64,000 nucleotides of DNA from NCBI GenBank assembly GCA_950295325.1, contig OX485807.1:29607666-29671665 (forward strand), written 5' to 3'. The notes beneath the pieces are model-generated. The model did no database searches. It saw only the letters and a list, made by a program, of their open reading frames with translations, and had not been told where the DNA came from. The translations under genes and the position numbers were made by a program. The number at the start of each line of letters is the position of its first letter. The first letter of the stretch is position 1. The DNA is from Polytrichum commune (Eukaryota > Streptophyta > Polytrichopsida > Polytrichales > Polytrichaceae). Positions 24,661 to 37,291 of the stretch are shown one piece after another.

Positions 24661-27600
24661 TAGTACAAACAAGGATTGTCAATAGAATTGCGTTGATCAG
24701 GGTTTTTCAATCAGGGATACCAAAAAAACGGAATAGAACGTGAAGGTTATAATGAAGGAGTTTAGACAGTGCACAAGCAACATACGTGCGTATTCGAGAT
24801 AAAATTACAAAACTAGGAGGAAGGTTGAATCAAGAAAGTGAATATTTGTACTATAGTGTACATATATAAATTTTAAATATGCTTCAAGGTTATCATAGAT
24901 TGGAGGATTAAGAGTTATCACTCATACAATGCATTTATATGGACAACATATTCTATAAAGATTTACTTTGATGCAAAGTTGTTAGCCATGCATATTCATT
25001 TTACTATAGTGTTGGGTTGTCATTCAAAGGTATAAGTCTTATATATTCATTTTATTATAGTCTTGGATTGTTCTTCAAAGGTGTAAGTCATGTACAACCA
25101 ATTATTTTTTAATATTAGATTGTTTTGCAAAAGTGTAAGTTCTAGACAATGAATTTGCTTTAGTCCTTCAATTGTTCATTATACACATACTTAGAAGGTT
25201 GTGTTATCATTGATGAGGGTGAACACATAGCTATTCAATAATATCAAATACAATTGGGAAAAATAATCATGAATGGCACTCAAATGCAAAGCTATTAGGA
25301 ATCTTGATATGACGTAAAACACTAGTTCTTCTGTATGAAAAATTCGGTGCCTAGAGGTCCTGGATAGACATTAAGAAGATCTAAAAAAACATAGAATATG
25401 TGCACCAACATGGAACAAGAGGAAGACACAGAGAAAACGGGTAAGTAATTTGAACACTACATGCAATAGATTACCATTTAATTCTTGAAGGACATAGTAT
25501 GTAGTTTGCAACAACCATATTAAGCGTTTTTAGATATATATTTTTTGGCGAATGGGAACTTTAAAAAACTGCGGTCTCGCTTTAAAAAATTATCTCTAGT
25601 CCTTTTTGAAAAAAGAAACAAAGTTGTAGGTCTCACTTGCATTGTAGCGACACCACGTGTGTCGCAACGTTACCCTTGCCAGCGGCCCATAACTATCTTG
25701 ACCATTTGTCAATTCTAGCAAGGTCACGAGCGCAAACCCTTCGCATTCCATCATGCGAATAGTTCATTTTCTATACCACAAACGTCTTAAGCTTATAGGT
25801 GGGAGACCAACCCTCCTACATTTGCATTCGGGACTCTCTCCTTAATCGGTAACCAATGATTAGATATGGACTTCCATCCATGAAAGTCCAATCTTAAGTT
25901 GATCATCGCGTTACTGAAACAACACTACAACAACTTGTAGGACTTTTGACAAGGCCCCTACCCCACCGTCAAGAAACCTTTTGTCTCTCTCCCAAGAGTT
26001 GGGGCCAAGGAGATATTTTCCCTTAGCTGCTTGGGCTAGAAGCCCCCAGCAGCTTCAGACCACCATAACTTCTTTGCATAATCTTTGATGCATAAAATGA
26101 CCACTCTATCAACATCTACTCCTTACGTAGATGCCGATAGACCCCTCACTTGCCTCATTCAGGCAAGTATTGAGGAAGTTATGGTTGTTCAAATCTTGGC
26201 AGTCCCAAGCGCCACTCCCAGGTCATTGCTGTCCCAGGGCACTGTCCCTAGGCAACGCCCCACTCAAATTGCCATATCTCCTGGCTCACACCTTCAATTG
26301 AGGTGTTCTTGAGCATTCTAGAATTCGGACGCCATAAGCTACTCATAGCTCAAGGCCTTACCCTCATGACTCCTGGTCTCTGTGGGTGGGAGGTGTTCAG
26401 AACGACCGGGGCTCTCACCAATGGCGCCACAAGTCCCGGGTGTCACTCTAAGGTCCCCCTTGTGCCCATGGTGTTTTGGGCACTCCTCATGGAGAGGTGC
26501 ACGACAATCATAGTTAGGTACAATTTTCTTACTTTTATTTTTAATTTTTTAATTTCATAAAATTTTGGTGTGGATTGATCTAAATAATGTTTCATATCAT
26601 GGGGCATTATTGCAAACTTATCTTCCAATCCAAAATTACATCCAAATCTGATATGCCAAAAGAATACAATTATTATTGATATTTTTTTGTTGTATTGGTG
26701 TCAAATGATAGATTATTATAAATATAAACTATGTTACACGTGAAGTGCGATGAAGAACATGAGATGAAGGTGAGGGTGATATAGCAATACATGCACTTTG
26801 TGTAAGACACATGGAAAATAGTTCATAGACTATAGCAAATATACGAACACTAAAGTTTCGTCACGATTACACTAATTTTTTACTCTATATTCACAGTATT
26901 GATTTTTGATTGTAACATACAATAAGTTAGTTAGTTATCCAAAAAAGATTTAGATGAAGAACATGGAGAACAATAGTTACTTTAATAAGAGCACATGGCT
27001 ATGTGCACGAGGTGACCTAAAAAAGTTTGGCAAGTTAACCCTTAAGATTTCTTTAATTTATTTGCAGGGAGAATGAGGATGGTGTTGTTCCCCCTTAATG
27101 AAATCGTCCAATTTGTCCCAAAAGATGATAGCAAGCATAGAGGTTTCATATTTCCCCTTACCACGTGGTCAGTCCATATGAGGTCCTCCATGCAAAATGA
27201 CCCTGAAGGAAGAATTTGCACTATCTTTCTCAACGCCATGATTATACTAGTTTGCTTTGCTCAAAATACTGCAAGGTTTATTTATGCAAGTTCATCATCT
27301 AAAGTACATGCTGATTGGAGCCCTCCATGGGATATGGGAAGTGGTTGTTAGGCGCTCACTAAATGATCACCAAATGAGTCCATAGACACAGAAGGAAGGA
27401 TATGAAGTTGGCCCTCTACTTATTGGAACAACAACCCATCAATAAAATGCTTCTAACAAATACACATCTCATGTGAATCAAAGAGCAAAGAATAATGATG
27501 ATGAAAGAACATGGAGGAAGCCAAAAAAAATGCAAACATAGTACCACTGTGTAGAGCATACAAAACAATGAAGATTTGATATTGGAACTCGTTGGGGTCA

Positions 27601-30192
27601 ACTATAGCTTGTATCTAGATTCAAAATTTTAGGGAAAATAGATATGAGGGACAAAGATTTGAAAAACAAGATCTGCATGACATGTCATGTTCAACTATAA
27701 CTTAGTAATCTGGTATATGAACCTAAGTGAGATGTATTGCATGATGTTGGCATGAAGAACGTCGTGCAGTGGATGAATTCAAATGGCACAGTGTTGTGGA
27801 CGGAGGCGTTTCCCGTTCATTAGCGGGGTGACATTAACATTGAGCAGTTCCAGTTGTGGGGTGCTGGGTAGCGTCTGACATTGTCAGATTTGACTCCCCC
27901 AAAATTCGTAGGGAGGATTTAGCATCTGTTTGTTTTCAGTTTGTTGCAGCTTATGCTATGGATAAATTTGTGTTCCTTTTATTTCTTTTAAAGATGTGAA
28001 GTGCCATTAGCAGTTGGGACACCATACTGCCAGCGTTAACATTGCATTCATCAAAAGTAGTAAGTTAGTCATTATTGCGAGGACACAAAAAACTTCCCCA
28101 CTTTCGGCGAAGGTAGATCTAGGTAGAACTACTTAGGTAGAAAACTCAACACGCGTGCACAATGTTGGAGAGATGAGATCAACAGAGAGCACTAGGAGCA
28201 TCGTTTGGGTTGTCCTCTTAAGAGATATGGAAGGTCCGGATGATCTAGGATGGCAGAGGACGAGGAGCCTCATCTAGACCGATCCTTAGTCTGAGGAGAA
28301 TAGAAGGTCCATATGTTTTGGGAGTGAGAGCACGAGGAGGGTGTCATCGAAGCCGTAGATTGGTGGAGATCGACGGCTTGTATCATCCACACACTGAGAT
28401 GCGAATCAAAGGAGAGGAGAAGGAGTCATCTGGACCGTCCATGTGAACAGGAAAGGAAAAGTCTGGATGGTCTGGAGTAGGCTCCCTTCCCCATGGACCT
28501 TGAAAGGAAGCATAGGTGTCCAATGTTGTATTCTATTGTGGCAAAGCTCCTGGCCGCTACTTCTAGGACATGTGGTTCTTTGATCTTTCCGGGACGAACC
28601 ACAATGACAAAAACAACATGTCCAAAGGTGTGTGTCCTAAGGATGTAAGATGGTAAGGACTGGACTTTGTGTCAAAATATGGTTATAATATGGAGGACAT
28701 CAAGAAAAACCACTTTGATTTTTTGAATTTTATTATCATGACATTTCAATTCCGTATTAAGATTTTCTTTTTCTGCAAACAATAATGGAGGCCTTCACTG
28801 TTTGTGACTGATGACAATGGCTTTAAGGGATGTCATTAATAAATATGTAATTTTTGCTCCATTTAGGTCTTTAGATTTTAAATATATTCCTTAGCAAAAG
28901 GAAGGGGGCATTGGGTGGATGAGCAAATTAGTTACCAAAGGATGATTCAAGATTCTAACGGCTTAGAAGTTTGTGTTGTCGTCAACATAGATTTGTAAAG
29001 TGATGGAGAAATACACCCAATGATCTCAATATTGACGTGTCACTATCACGTAAAACCACAAAACAATGTTTGCCACACATTTCTAATAAGCAATTTGGTT
29101 TGTCTGATTATTACACCAAGATATTGATTGAGTCATGTGCAACCGTTGTGGTTGGAAATGTGAAGTCAAGGAGAGAGTTACAAGTCATTTTGGCCTTGTG
29201 GACTCGGTAGCGGCTCAAATTTAAGAAATAAGTTAATTACATGCAACAATGATAACAACACAATGAAAAATAGAGTTGAGCATGCACATTGCACTATCTC
29301 AAACCAATGACTTGGACTCTAAACCTTGGGCTCTTGAATCTTTCAAAAAGCAATTTGCTTTCAATATTAGTCAACTGCGGTCGATATGAAGACAAAGCAT
29401 CCAAACAACATTATCCGACTTTTGACATTGATCATTGCAATAGTTCTACATGTACATAAGATAGGGGAATATTAAAATTCCAAGTGAATGTCTATAATCT
29501 GTTTGATTAGAAAAAAAACATTTCCGCTGCATGGTTATAATTGCCAAAACTACAAATTGTATACATTCCCTACGAACCTATTATGCTATGGTATTAAATT
29601 TGTCTTGATATTTTGGCTGGTAATCTTTTAGTATGAGAATAATGCCCGTATTTATCCCTAATGTACTCGAACAATCTACACATGTATTCCTAACATGCTC
29701 AAACTTCAGCTTGATTCTAAAACGATAGTTGTTGAAGAATGTTTGTTGCATGTGACATCCCACTTGTGAGACTTGTCGCTACCGACTCTACATCACACTG
29801 CCACCTTGTTGTGGGTTCTTCGTCAAAACGAAGGCAAAATCCTACACGGGGAAAATGGTTTCACTTCACACTTTCAAAGTGTGAATACATACACCACACT
29901 TTCTTTGGCTCTATTCTTGAGGGATCAGGAGAGATGAGGCGCATTGATGATAATCACGACCGCAAGTACTCGTACATTACAAGACGTATGTGAGTCACTA
30001 CAGACACATGAACGTGCACTCCTAATGAGAAACCCCCTCCATCCCCCCAAACAATCTATGTTTCTCCAGTAGAGAGAAAACCAACCGTTCCGCCATCACA
30101 AGTACTCACTGGAAACGATGATGAAGAAGTTGTCGTGGTCGATTCTCTCGTGATTTGCACCTGCTTTAATTGCAACTCGAAACTCCTCGAAC
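24661..30192. other. Long intergenic region, A+T-rich with a G+C-rich repeat-like block
   Basis: No gene is supported. A degenerate tandem repeat of about 62 bp (GGTATAAGT or GTGTAAGT cores) lies at about 24985-25200. Between about 25640 and 26515 base composition is clearly richer in G+C than the flanks, and the text resembles a retrotransposon long terminal repeat, though no partner or boundaries are visible. The rest (26.5-30.2 kb) shows only short frames without domains. Confidence 0.35.
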
Positions 30193-33100
30193 TCACACAG
30201 TCGAGCTGCGCTTTCTCGGGAACACCTTTTTCTTCAAAGAGTGTTTGATTTTGGAGGTCCTTCGTGTGAGTTGTCCAGAATAATTCCTCTTCACCACATT
30301 CTTCTCCCATGTGAGCCTCATGCCTCCTTCTAGTGTGCCGGCCGATAAGCCGTGATGAGAAAGCAAGACCTTGAAGTGGGCTATCTCAGTGTGCCCTCTC
30401 TTGAAGCAGACCACCGCATGCGACAAGGGAATCACCCCATACCCTAACGCGTCTTCGTCCGAGTCATGGTCGAGAACTCGAACGAGTAGATACTCCCTGT
30501 CGATGCGTTGCAACGGGAATGTACTTAAAACCAACGTGGGCAGCTCCTGCTGGGGATTCCATACGGGGTTCAGCGTCTGGAACTTTACACTTGAGTGAAA
30601 CTCTTGCAATAGGTTTGGGCCCACGAAAGAGACATATGGGTCAGAGAATCCGTTGATGTCCGAAGCTTGCAGTTTTTTGGCTCGTAGAGAAGTAAATCGT
30701 ATGTGCCACCTGATCAGCAGAAGGCATCCCATCAACATTTGGACAATTAATCAATCTGCATAAGTAGGTATTTTATAACCAAATGGCAAACTCTGGACTT
30801 ATCTAACAAAGAAAGGCAACCAAGATCTAAATGGACTTATTCTTGTATCCAGTCTGGCCATGTCGCCTTCAATAATTGGACTTGTTCTTTGATCCAGTCT
30901 AGACGAATGCTGCAGAGGGGATCCATTCCTCCCCGCCAGCCGTTTACTTAGGGTAATGCAAACTTATAATCTCACTTCCTCCTTCCTGCTCACATTCTAC
31001 TTGCTCGTTTTCCACTATTAAATACCCAAACAAGTGGAATCGTCAGCTCTTAATATTCCCTAGAAGAATTCTAAATCAAGATGGTGTACACGAACTAGCG
31101 GCCGTTCGGCCTTTGCCGATGCTCCGTTCCATAGGGTTTGCATGATAGGTTGCGAGCGATATACCGAAAGAAACCAAGGGCCAAGAGAAATGGGATGCAT
31201 GTATTCGGATTGGAATGAGGGCTGATAACGTCACTAAGACTATGAAGCATGCTCTCTTTCTAATCCAACTAACATCTACTCCCACTCTCCCATCCACTTC
31301 AGATTCAAGTTGAAATTGAAGCAAAACTTTGTGTACGGCACCATTATAGTGTTATTAAGTGAGGGAGAGCATGTTTTATTTCGCTTGCAATAATCCCAGC
31401 TGAATATACTTTCATTCTAGAATAAAGGTGCAGGATACAAAATCTTGAGTTGTGTGTGGCAACGCCGTGAGGACCAAAGATACCGGAAAGTCCAAAGAAG
31501 ATTGTAACTCTTACCTTTTATCATCTTCATCACTTCCATCCAGAGTTGGTGTCGTTGAAGGTAGCGCATACGATGTGACCTTAAAAGACGCACCGACCGG
31601 TTTGTGATCACTCGTACGGATGCTCGGGGCCGATGTGTAGGCAGTAACGTGCGATTGACACCCTTGCAGCGTCTTCCACAGCACACGATCACACCACGCC
31701 GGCATCCTCTTCTGATCGTAATGGTCCAGAAAATCTCTCTGCATTTTGAAAGTAGGTGGGAACGTGATCTCTCCCTCTTTAAACCCTACGAGCACACGGC
31801 ACGCATTCTTCTCCCTCCGCAGCTCATCGTACTGGAGAAGCTCCTTCCACTCGTTACCGTGGATTTCCTTGACGATGGTGGACCAAAATCTGCGTTCAGG
31901 AGTCAGCGGCTTCTCCTCAAGTTTGTCAAAGTCCAATCTGTAGTTTAAGTCCCCTAGCCAGAACACATGGTGGAACTGATTAAGCAGATCCATGCTCTGG
32001 AGCCCAACCTTCAGTGACGACGCAATCTGTCTGTAATTGCCGTTGCGAGTCTCGCACTGTCCATTGTGAGCTGCAAAATGGCAGCTCACAAAACACATCC
32101 CTGTGTCCCAGAATTTGAAGGAAATGCATAACCCTCCCTTGTTAGCCACAACATTGCCTACCCCGGTTGCCTCACTGTCATTCTCCACCTCCGAAATTGC
32201 CTTCTCCGCGTCGTCGCGAACAAAGACTACGAGACGCATCTGCCCTCGCGACGTCGCATGAAGCAGCTTGTAGCGGTCTCCGAAGTGCTGTTGCAGAGTG
32301 TGGGTCCAGTCTTTGCTGCACTCTATGAATGGAGCACGGGGTTGGTAATCGCACTCTTGTGAGCCAATTGCAACGAGTTCGAAGGAATTGTCATTTGGAA
32401 GCCAAGGTGACAAGTCAGCTGGGGGTCGAGCGTTTCCAACATTCCAAGTTCCAACGAAAGTGTCAATGGTCTGCTGCGGCTCTGCCATTCCTACCAGGAC
32501 TTGCATGTATAGCCTCCCAGGCTTCAGCCGATTCCCATTCTTGGAGAAGAGATCATACCATTTGGCATCCACATCCTTCCGACCACCTTGCTCCTGAAAT
32601 CAAGAATCTAAAGCGAATTAAACCACATTCAATAGTCATACAACGGACAACGCATACTGATCTGGTCCGGGAAACAACGATTTTCTGCGAAAATTTCTCA
32701 AGACTCTACTTCCAGAAGAACTCGAATACACCTCTCAGTTTCTGGTATAGTAGAATTACAGATTTTTACCTCTAGCAAGTTCAAAACACAGAGCGTGTTG
32801 ATACGTCCAAGAGACTCTTCAATACCGAGCACTCTTCGTGACGAAACTTGGACTGCAATTTGAGCTGTTTTCAGTTCCCTCACGTCGAACGTGAAACTTT
32901 GATTCACAATTTGAATTCCAGTCTGCACATAGACACGTTCAGCGTCACTCAGCACCACTCACTAAAATTTATCAAAATTCATGACAGCCGAACGAAGATA
33001 CAGAAGAGAACTTACAAAACTGACTATATGTATAATTATCTCCTTTCAATTAGTACTACTATCTCCGGTGATCCTACTTCACAGAGGCAGATTTATTGGG

Positions 33101-33508
33101 ACGCACCTTGTTTACACTACTCTTTACGTGCTTTGATTTCCTCAAGGCTCCCTCCACTCTCACTTTGAAAACAGGATCTTTTGCATCGGGGCCGGTTGCA
33201 GTTTTCTTCAGGTCTTTTGCGGCGACAATGTTCACCGTCACTCGGCACGCTCTCTCTGTGCTGGTGACGTGGACACCATTGGAACCTGCAGCTATATCCT
33301 CCAGATCAAACATACGACCATTGCTACCTCCCGAATGAGACAATCTGTGGATTCTGCTTCTTCCATGTTCAATTTTCCTTCTTGTGCCAACTCTTAACGA
33401 GCCTCTATGCGTAACCTCCACAAATTTAGGAACACTATCGTTTGTATCCTGATAAAGAGATGCCTCTGCAATATCGAAAAGTTTGGAGCCCTCCATTGTC
33501 GAGTCCAT
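30193..33508 (-). CDS. C2 / inositol-polyphosphate 5-phosphatase / C2 protein
   Basis: The enzyme should remove the 5-phosphate from inositol phosphates or phosphoinositides at cytosol-facing membranes. Exons, in gene order: 33107-33508, 32770-32922, 31515-32593 and 30193-30709 (716 aa plus stop, phases consistent). Residues about 86-185 form a C2-like N-terminal region. Residues about 225-525 are the catalytic domain, with TWNVGN (234-239), SQECDY (263-268), FWLGDLNYRLD (396-406), PAWCDRVLWK (483-492) and SDHKPV (513-518), so all hallmark motifs are intact. Residues 546-716 contain a second C2 region (GFSDPYVSF, NPVWNPQQE) and a basic tail. The start is the first in-frame ATG; the frame stays open 26 codons further upstream to a TGA at 33587-33589, so an additional 5' exon cannot be excluded. 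Plant 5PTases usually have WD40 repeats or no accessory domain, so this layout is notable. Confidence 0.85.
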
Positions 33509-34930
33509 GCTAAATTTACTTTCTCCAACAAAGGAAGGCTCATCAGCATACACAAGCTGACAGTGCACGTCCACACTTCCGTAGCTTCATCCTATGAGCT
33601 CTCACACGAAGATCTGTAATTTATGACTTGACTTGAACTAAAGAAGTGAGCTACCTTAACAGATTCAGCCAATCTGTGCTAGAATTAGAGCAGAGAAACG
33701 TCAAATCGTATGAATATAGATTAAGTGCCTTCATGTGATACTACGAGTCAACTTGAAGTGCCAAAACCTGAATGACTCTAAAACCCCGAACACTTGAACG
33801 CAAGGAAGCCTTAAAAATGTAGTCATCCTGCACCAACCTCACTTTCGTTCTGAACGATGTCTCTCATCTCAAAACAAGTCAGGCGTAATCTCCGCACTCA
33901 CTTTAACCTGAAACCCTGGCGCCCTCTGCTACTAGCGGCTAGCGACTTAAAACCATGAGCTAGTGAGAGAAGAATTGAGCGCCAGTAGCACGATGACCAC
34001 AAAACAGACAAAAACAATTTGCTGAACCTTGTGTCTATGCAACGGCTGACTCCGGCTTCACAGTAGCTCTCGCAACAATTTGCTCTTCAGCCAGATAATT
34101 TTGTTATTTTATCAGGAAACATGAACGAACTACACCGGTCAGACAGCGCTGCCAAGGCTGCCTCACCTTGGAGGAAGTGCACGATATGACTAACTAAGGT
34201 GAAATAAGGAAGAAAACATGTATACTCCGTCTCTTAGCCTACGGACACAATTAATTGCAAGAGATACAATCGGTGGAACTCCGAGCCAGGACTGGGGTCT
34301 GAGGTGACTTCAAGAGGGGTATTAAATCGTGTGTGTAACACTATCATAAAATCTCGCACCGTATTTTTTTAACAGAAAGTCTACACCCCGCTCCAATCTC
34401 TGTGGCCACGCTGCTGGATATTAATCGCTCAATTGAACCTGGCTCGAAGACCACCGGACCCATGTATCCCTCTACTCCTCATATTACCCTTTCTCCTTCC
34501 CTTAGGAATACTTCACAATTTTCTATACAAGAAGCTTTCTTCGCTGCGTCGGACTAACCAGGGTTAGGGAGGCCTTAAGTTATCAATCGAAGCGTCGCCT
34601 GCTCACTGATTGATCATCACAACAGTAATTAAAAATGCGGGAAATTTTGCTGCAGCGAGACCCACGAACTCCACGACCTCCTGAGCTTTTTGCTGCGTCT
34701 CTCGAGGCAGGTGAAAAGCGAAGGGAGGTGGCAAAGGCGCGTGAGTTTGAGGTTGATGGCCTGGCGATGTCGAGTCGCTTTGCAACTTGACAACCCGCAA
34801 GGAAGTGTTTGTTAGTACCGACTTCGCTTAAGAGGCGGGCGGATGGAGGAGATGGGGACGTCGACGGGCGGCGACGCGAGACGACGAGTGACTTGACGTG
34901 TGTCTGGGAGAGCGACACCTGGCGCAGGGT
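33509..34930 (-). promoter_or_regulatory. Probable 5' leader and promoter region of the 5-phosphatase gene
   Basis: Upstream of the phosphatase start, a G+C-rich patch at about 34580-34920 stands out from the A+T-rich surroundings and may mark the transcription start. It contains two overlapping minus-strand open frames of 65 and 111 codons, rich in Pro, Ser and Arg, which could be upstream frames, an unrecognised first exon, or chance. No TATA box was assigned. Confidence 0.35.
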
Positions 34931-35870
34931 CGGTTGAATGGGCGCCTTTATTTTGCTGAGATGAACCTAGCTTGAGTGCATTTCCTGAACATGAAATGGA
35001 TTGCAAGAGAAGCAAAGAGGATTTAGAGATGCATACACACTCTAAACTCCGTAATGTCACGCATGTGACATTACAGAGGTACCCGGTGCTAACGTGGTTG
35101 TGCGATATAAGAGGGTTAGTGTAGCATGTGAAATTATGGAATAACACAAAGTCAACATTGTTATGAATGACAATAATTACAATGATGATAGCGTGGTGCA
35201 TGTGAGTGTGTGGTTTGAATTCTTTGGTGGTTTATTTTAATGGCCAAACCCATGATATATGGGAGGGAATCGTGACAACAAGGAGTGAGATTTAAACTAA
35301 GAACATATATTCCCTGGGGTTTTGGGATATATGAGAAGGAGTGACATTAAGGAGTTTAGAGTGTCTATGTATGTAGGGGATTGTTAAATCGACCACACAC
35401 TAGTTGAAATGATCACACTCAATATGTAAGGTGTTGACTAGGCTCTGACTTGTCATCCAAGTTGGCCAAGATGATCCATACTTAAAAAAGCGACTCTTAC
35501 AAATTCTTGCCTAAAATGAACATGGTTTGAATATGAGAAAAAATTGGAACACACCTATAATTGTGAAGTATTCCTAGGAGAAGGAGAAAGGGCAATAGGA
35601 GGAGCAAAAGGATAGATTCAATGTCCAATAACCACACGCTAGATGTAGCTCTCTATATAAAATAATCAACGCTTCAAACACAGGGATGTTGATTGTTTTA
35701 TAAGTATATTCTAGTACTACAGGCCTCCTCGATATCACGTGCACTTTGGATGCCACAAGCATGATGATAGGGAGATTAGAATGTAGTATCATATTGGCAA
35801 TTAGCGGTTGTGACACTTTGAGACCTCTAGGCATCTAGTTTAGGCCCTTCACTAATAGTGTACGGGACAC

Positions 35871-36053
35871 TTAACACCATAAACGGTGTACTTCAACCAA
35901 AAAATCTTGAAATCGTATTCTAAGGTTTTGGTTAACACCATAAACGGTGTACTTCAACCAAAAAATCTTGAAATCATATTCTAAGGTTTTGGTTAACACC
36001 ATAAACGGTGTACTTCAACAAAAAATCTTGAAATTATATTCTATAGTTTTGGA
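35871..36053 (+). repeat. Three tandem copies of a 61-bp unit
   Basis: Units start TTAACACCATAAACGG at 35871, 35932 and 35993 (exact 61-bp period), with only a few substitutions among them. Each unit contains the inverted repeat ACACC-ATAAAC-GGTGT, so each could form a small hairpin. Confidence 0.9.
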
Positions 36054-37263
36054 TAGTGTAGTTAGCGTTGAAAGTGTGGATGTCTCCAATGAAGACACAT
36101 GGCAGAGTCCCAATCATGTATGGAGGAAAAACCATAGTACATGTGCGGCTATTGTTAAGGGTTGCTTTCGGTTTGGTCACCGACTCACCGATCCTTAACA
36201 ACATCAATAATGGGAGGCCACATATGTCTTGCCCTCCTAGATGTGGGATCGGAGATATTCGTGTGTCGGCGACAACTAACATACGTATGTAACCCCGTAC
36301 ATTAAGAGGGCTAAAAGGCTAAGGTCGAGAAAACGTTGTACCAAAGCTTAATAATTAGCGCATAGGTTCGATACCTAGGATCGTCTTCCGGATCCCCAAG
36401 GTTTATTTCCAATAATAGTATCACTAGTCTTCCTTGCTTGGGACCTTGAGGACCCCAAATGTTCGGCGATGCCTTGCGTGCCAAAGAGAAGGGGCTAGGG
36501 ATTTGTGGTGCATATGTAAACTCGTCCATTGGGAAGGTATGAGCCAATGATGTTGGGTTGGTAACATCAATTCTTTGATACCATTCGGGATCTTTAATGA
36601 GGATTTTACATCGTCTGATGTCATTGAGGTATGGTCAGGTCGAGGATGTGATTGTTTTCAGGTATCATTTGGGTCTACACACCATGCGAGAACCTTCATA
36701 CACATGTAAATTCACCCAAATATGATGTAGAGTAAAATTAACTTAAATAATAACTCATGTATGTGAAGATTGCCTCACCTTGAGATACCCACCAATATAT
36801 TTATTTAGTTAGTTAATTAATTTTAATTTTTTGACGGGTATTACAATTTTGATACCCACATGTAAGTTCTTTGGTACCCTTATTGATGTTGATAATTGAA
36901 ATTTCACATTCATCTACATACCAGTCCAACATTGGTGTAAAACACCATGAACTGTTTTATAGGCTTGAATGATTGCTTGACTCTAGAAACGACATTGGAG
37001 ACTCCAAATAAGTCAAATAAGATCCTCAACTTGTAGGGAAGGCATAGTTTTACTAGGCATCCACGATAATTGGTTTTACAAGGATGCCCACAAACCCTGA
37101 GCCAAAGAGGAACCACCTCTCAAGCACCTCGTAAGTTATTTAGATCAGTTTCAAAGGCTCGACCAATAGCGGAGTTCTCTAGATTTAGGCTTATTCTTGG
37201 CCTAGGTATCCGCAAAAATAATGTATTAGAGTACGTGTAGTATTGTGATTGGAGACCCACATG

Positions 37264-37291
37264 ATGGATGGATGGATGGATGGATGGATGA
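37264..37291 (+). repeat. (GGAT)n microsatellite
   Basis: Six to seven tandem GATG/GGAT tetranucleotides run without interruption. Confidence 0.9.

Noticed and set aside
31604-31948. 114-codon plus-strand open frame
   Set aside because: It is antisense to the phosphatase catalytic exon.
34583-34918. Two overlapping minus-strand frames upstream of the phosphatase gene
   Set aside because: Their composition follows local G+C content, and no splice join to the next exon keeps frame past the TGA at 33587. They are left as a possible leader, not a gene.
36340-36385. GGTTCGATACC, resembling a tRNA T-arm
   Set aside because: No matching acceptor stem, D-arm or anticodon arm could be placed on either strand.
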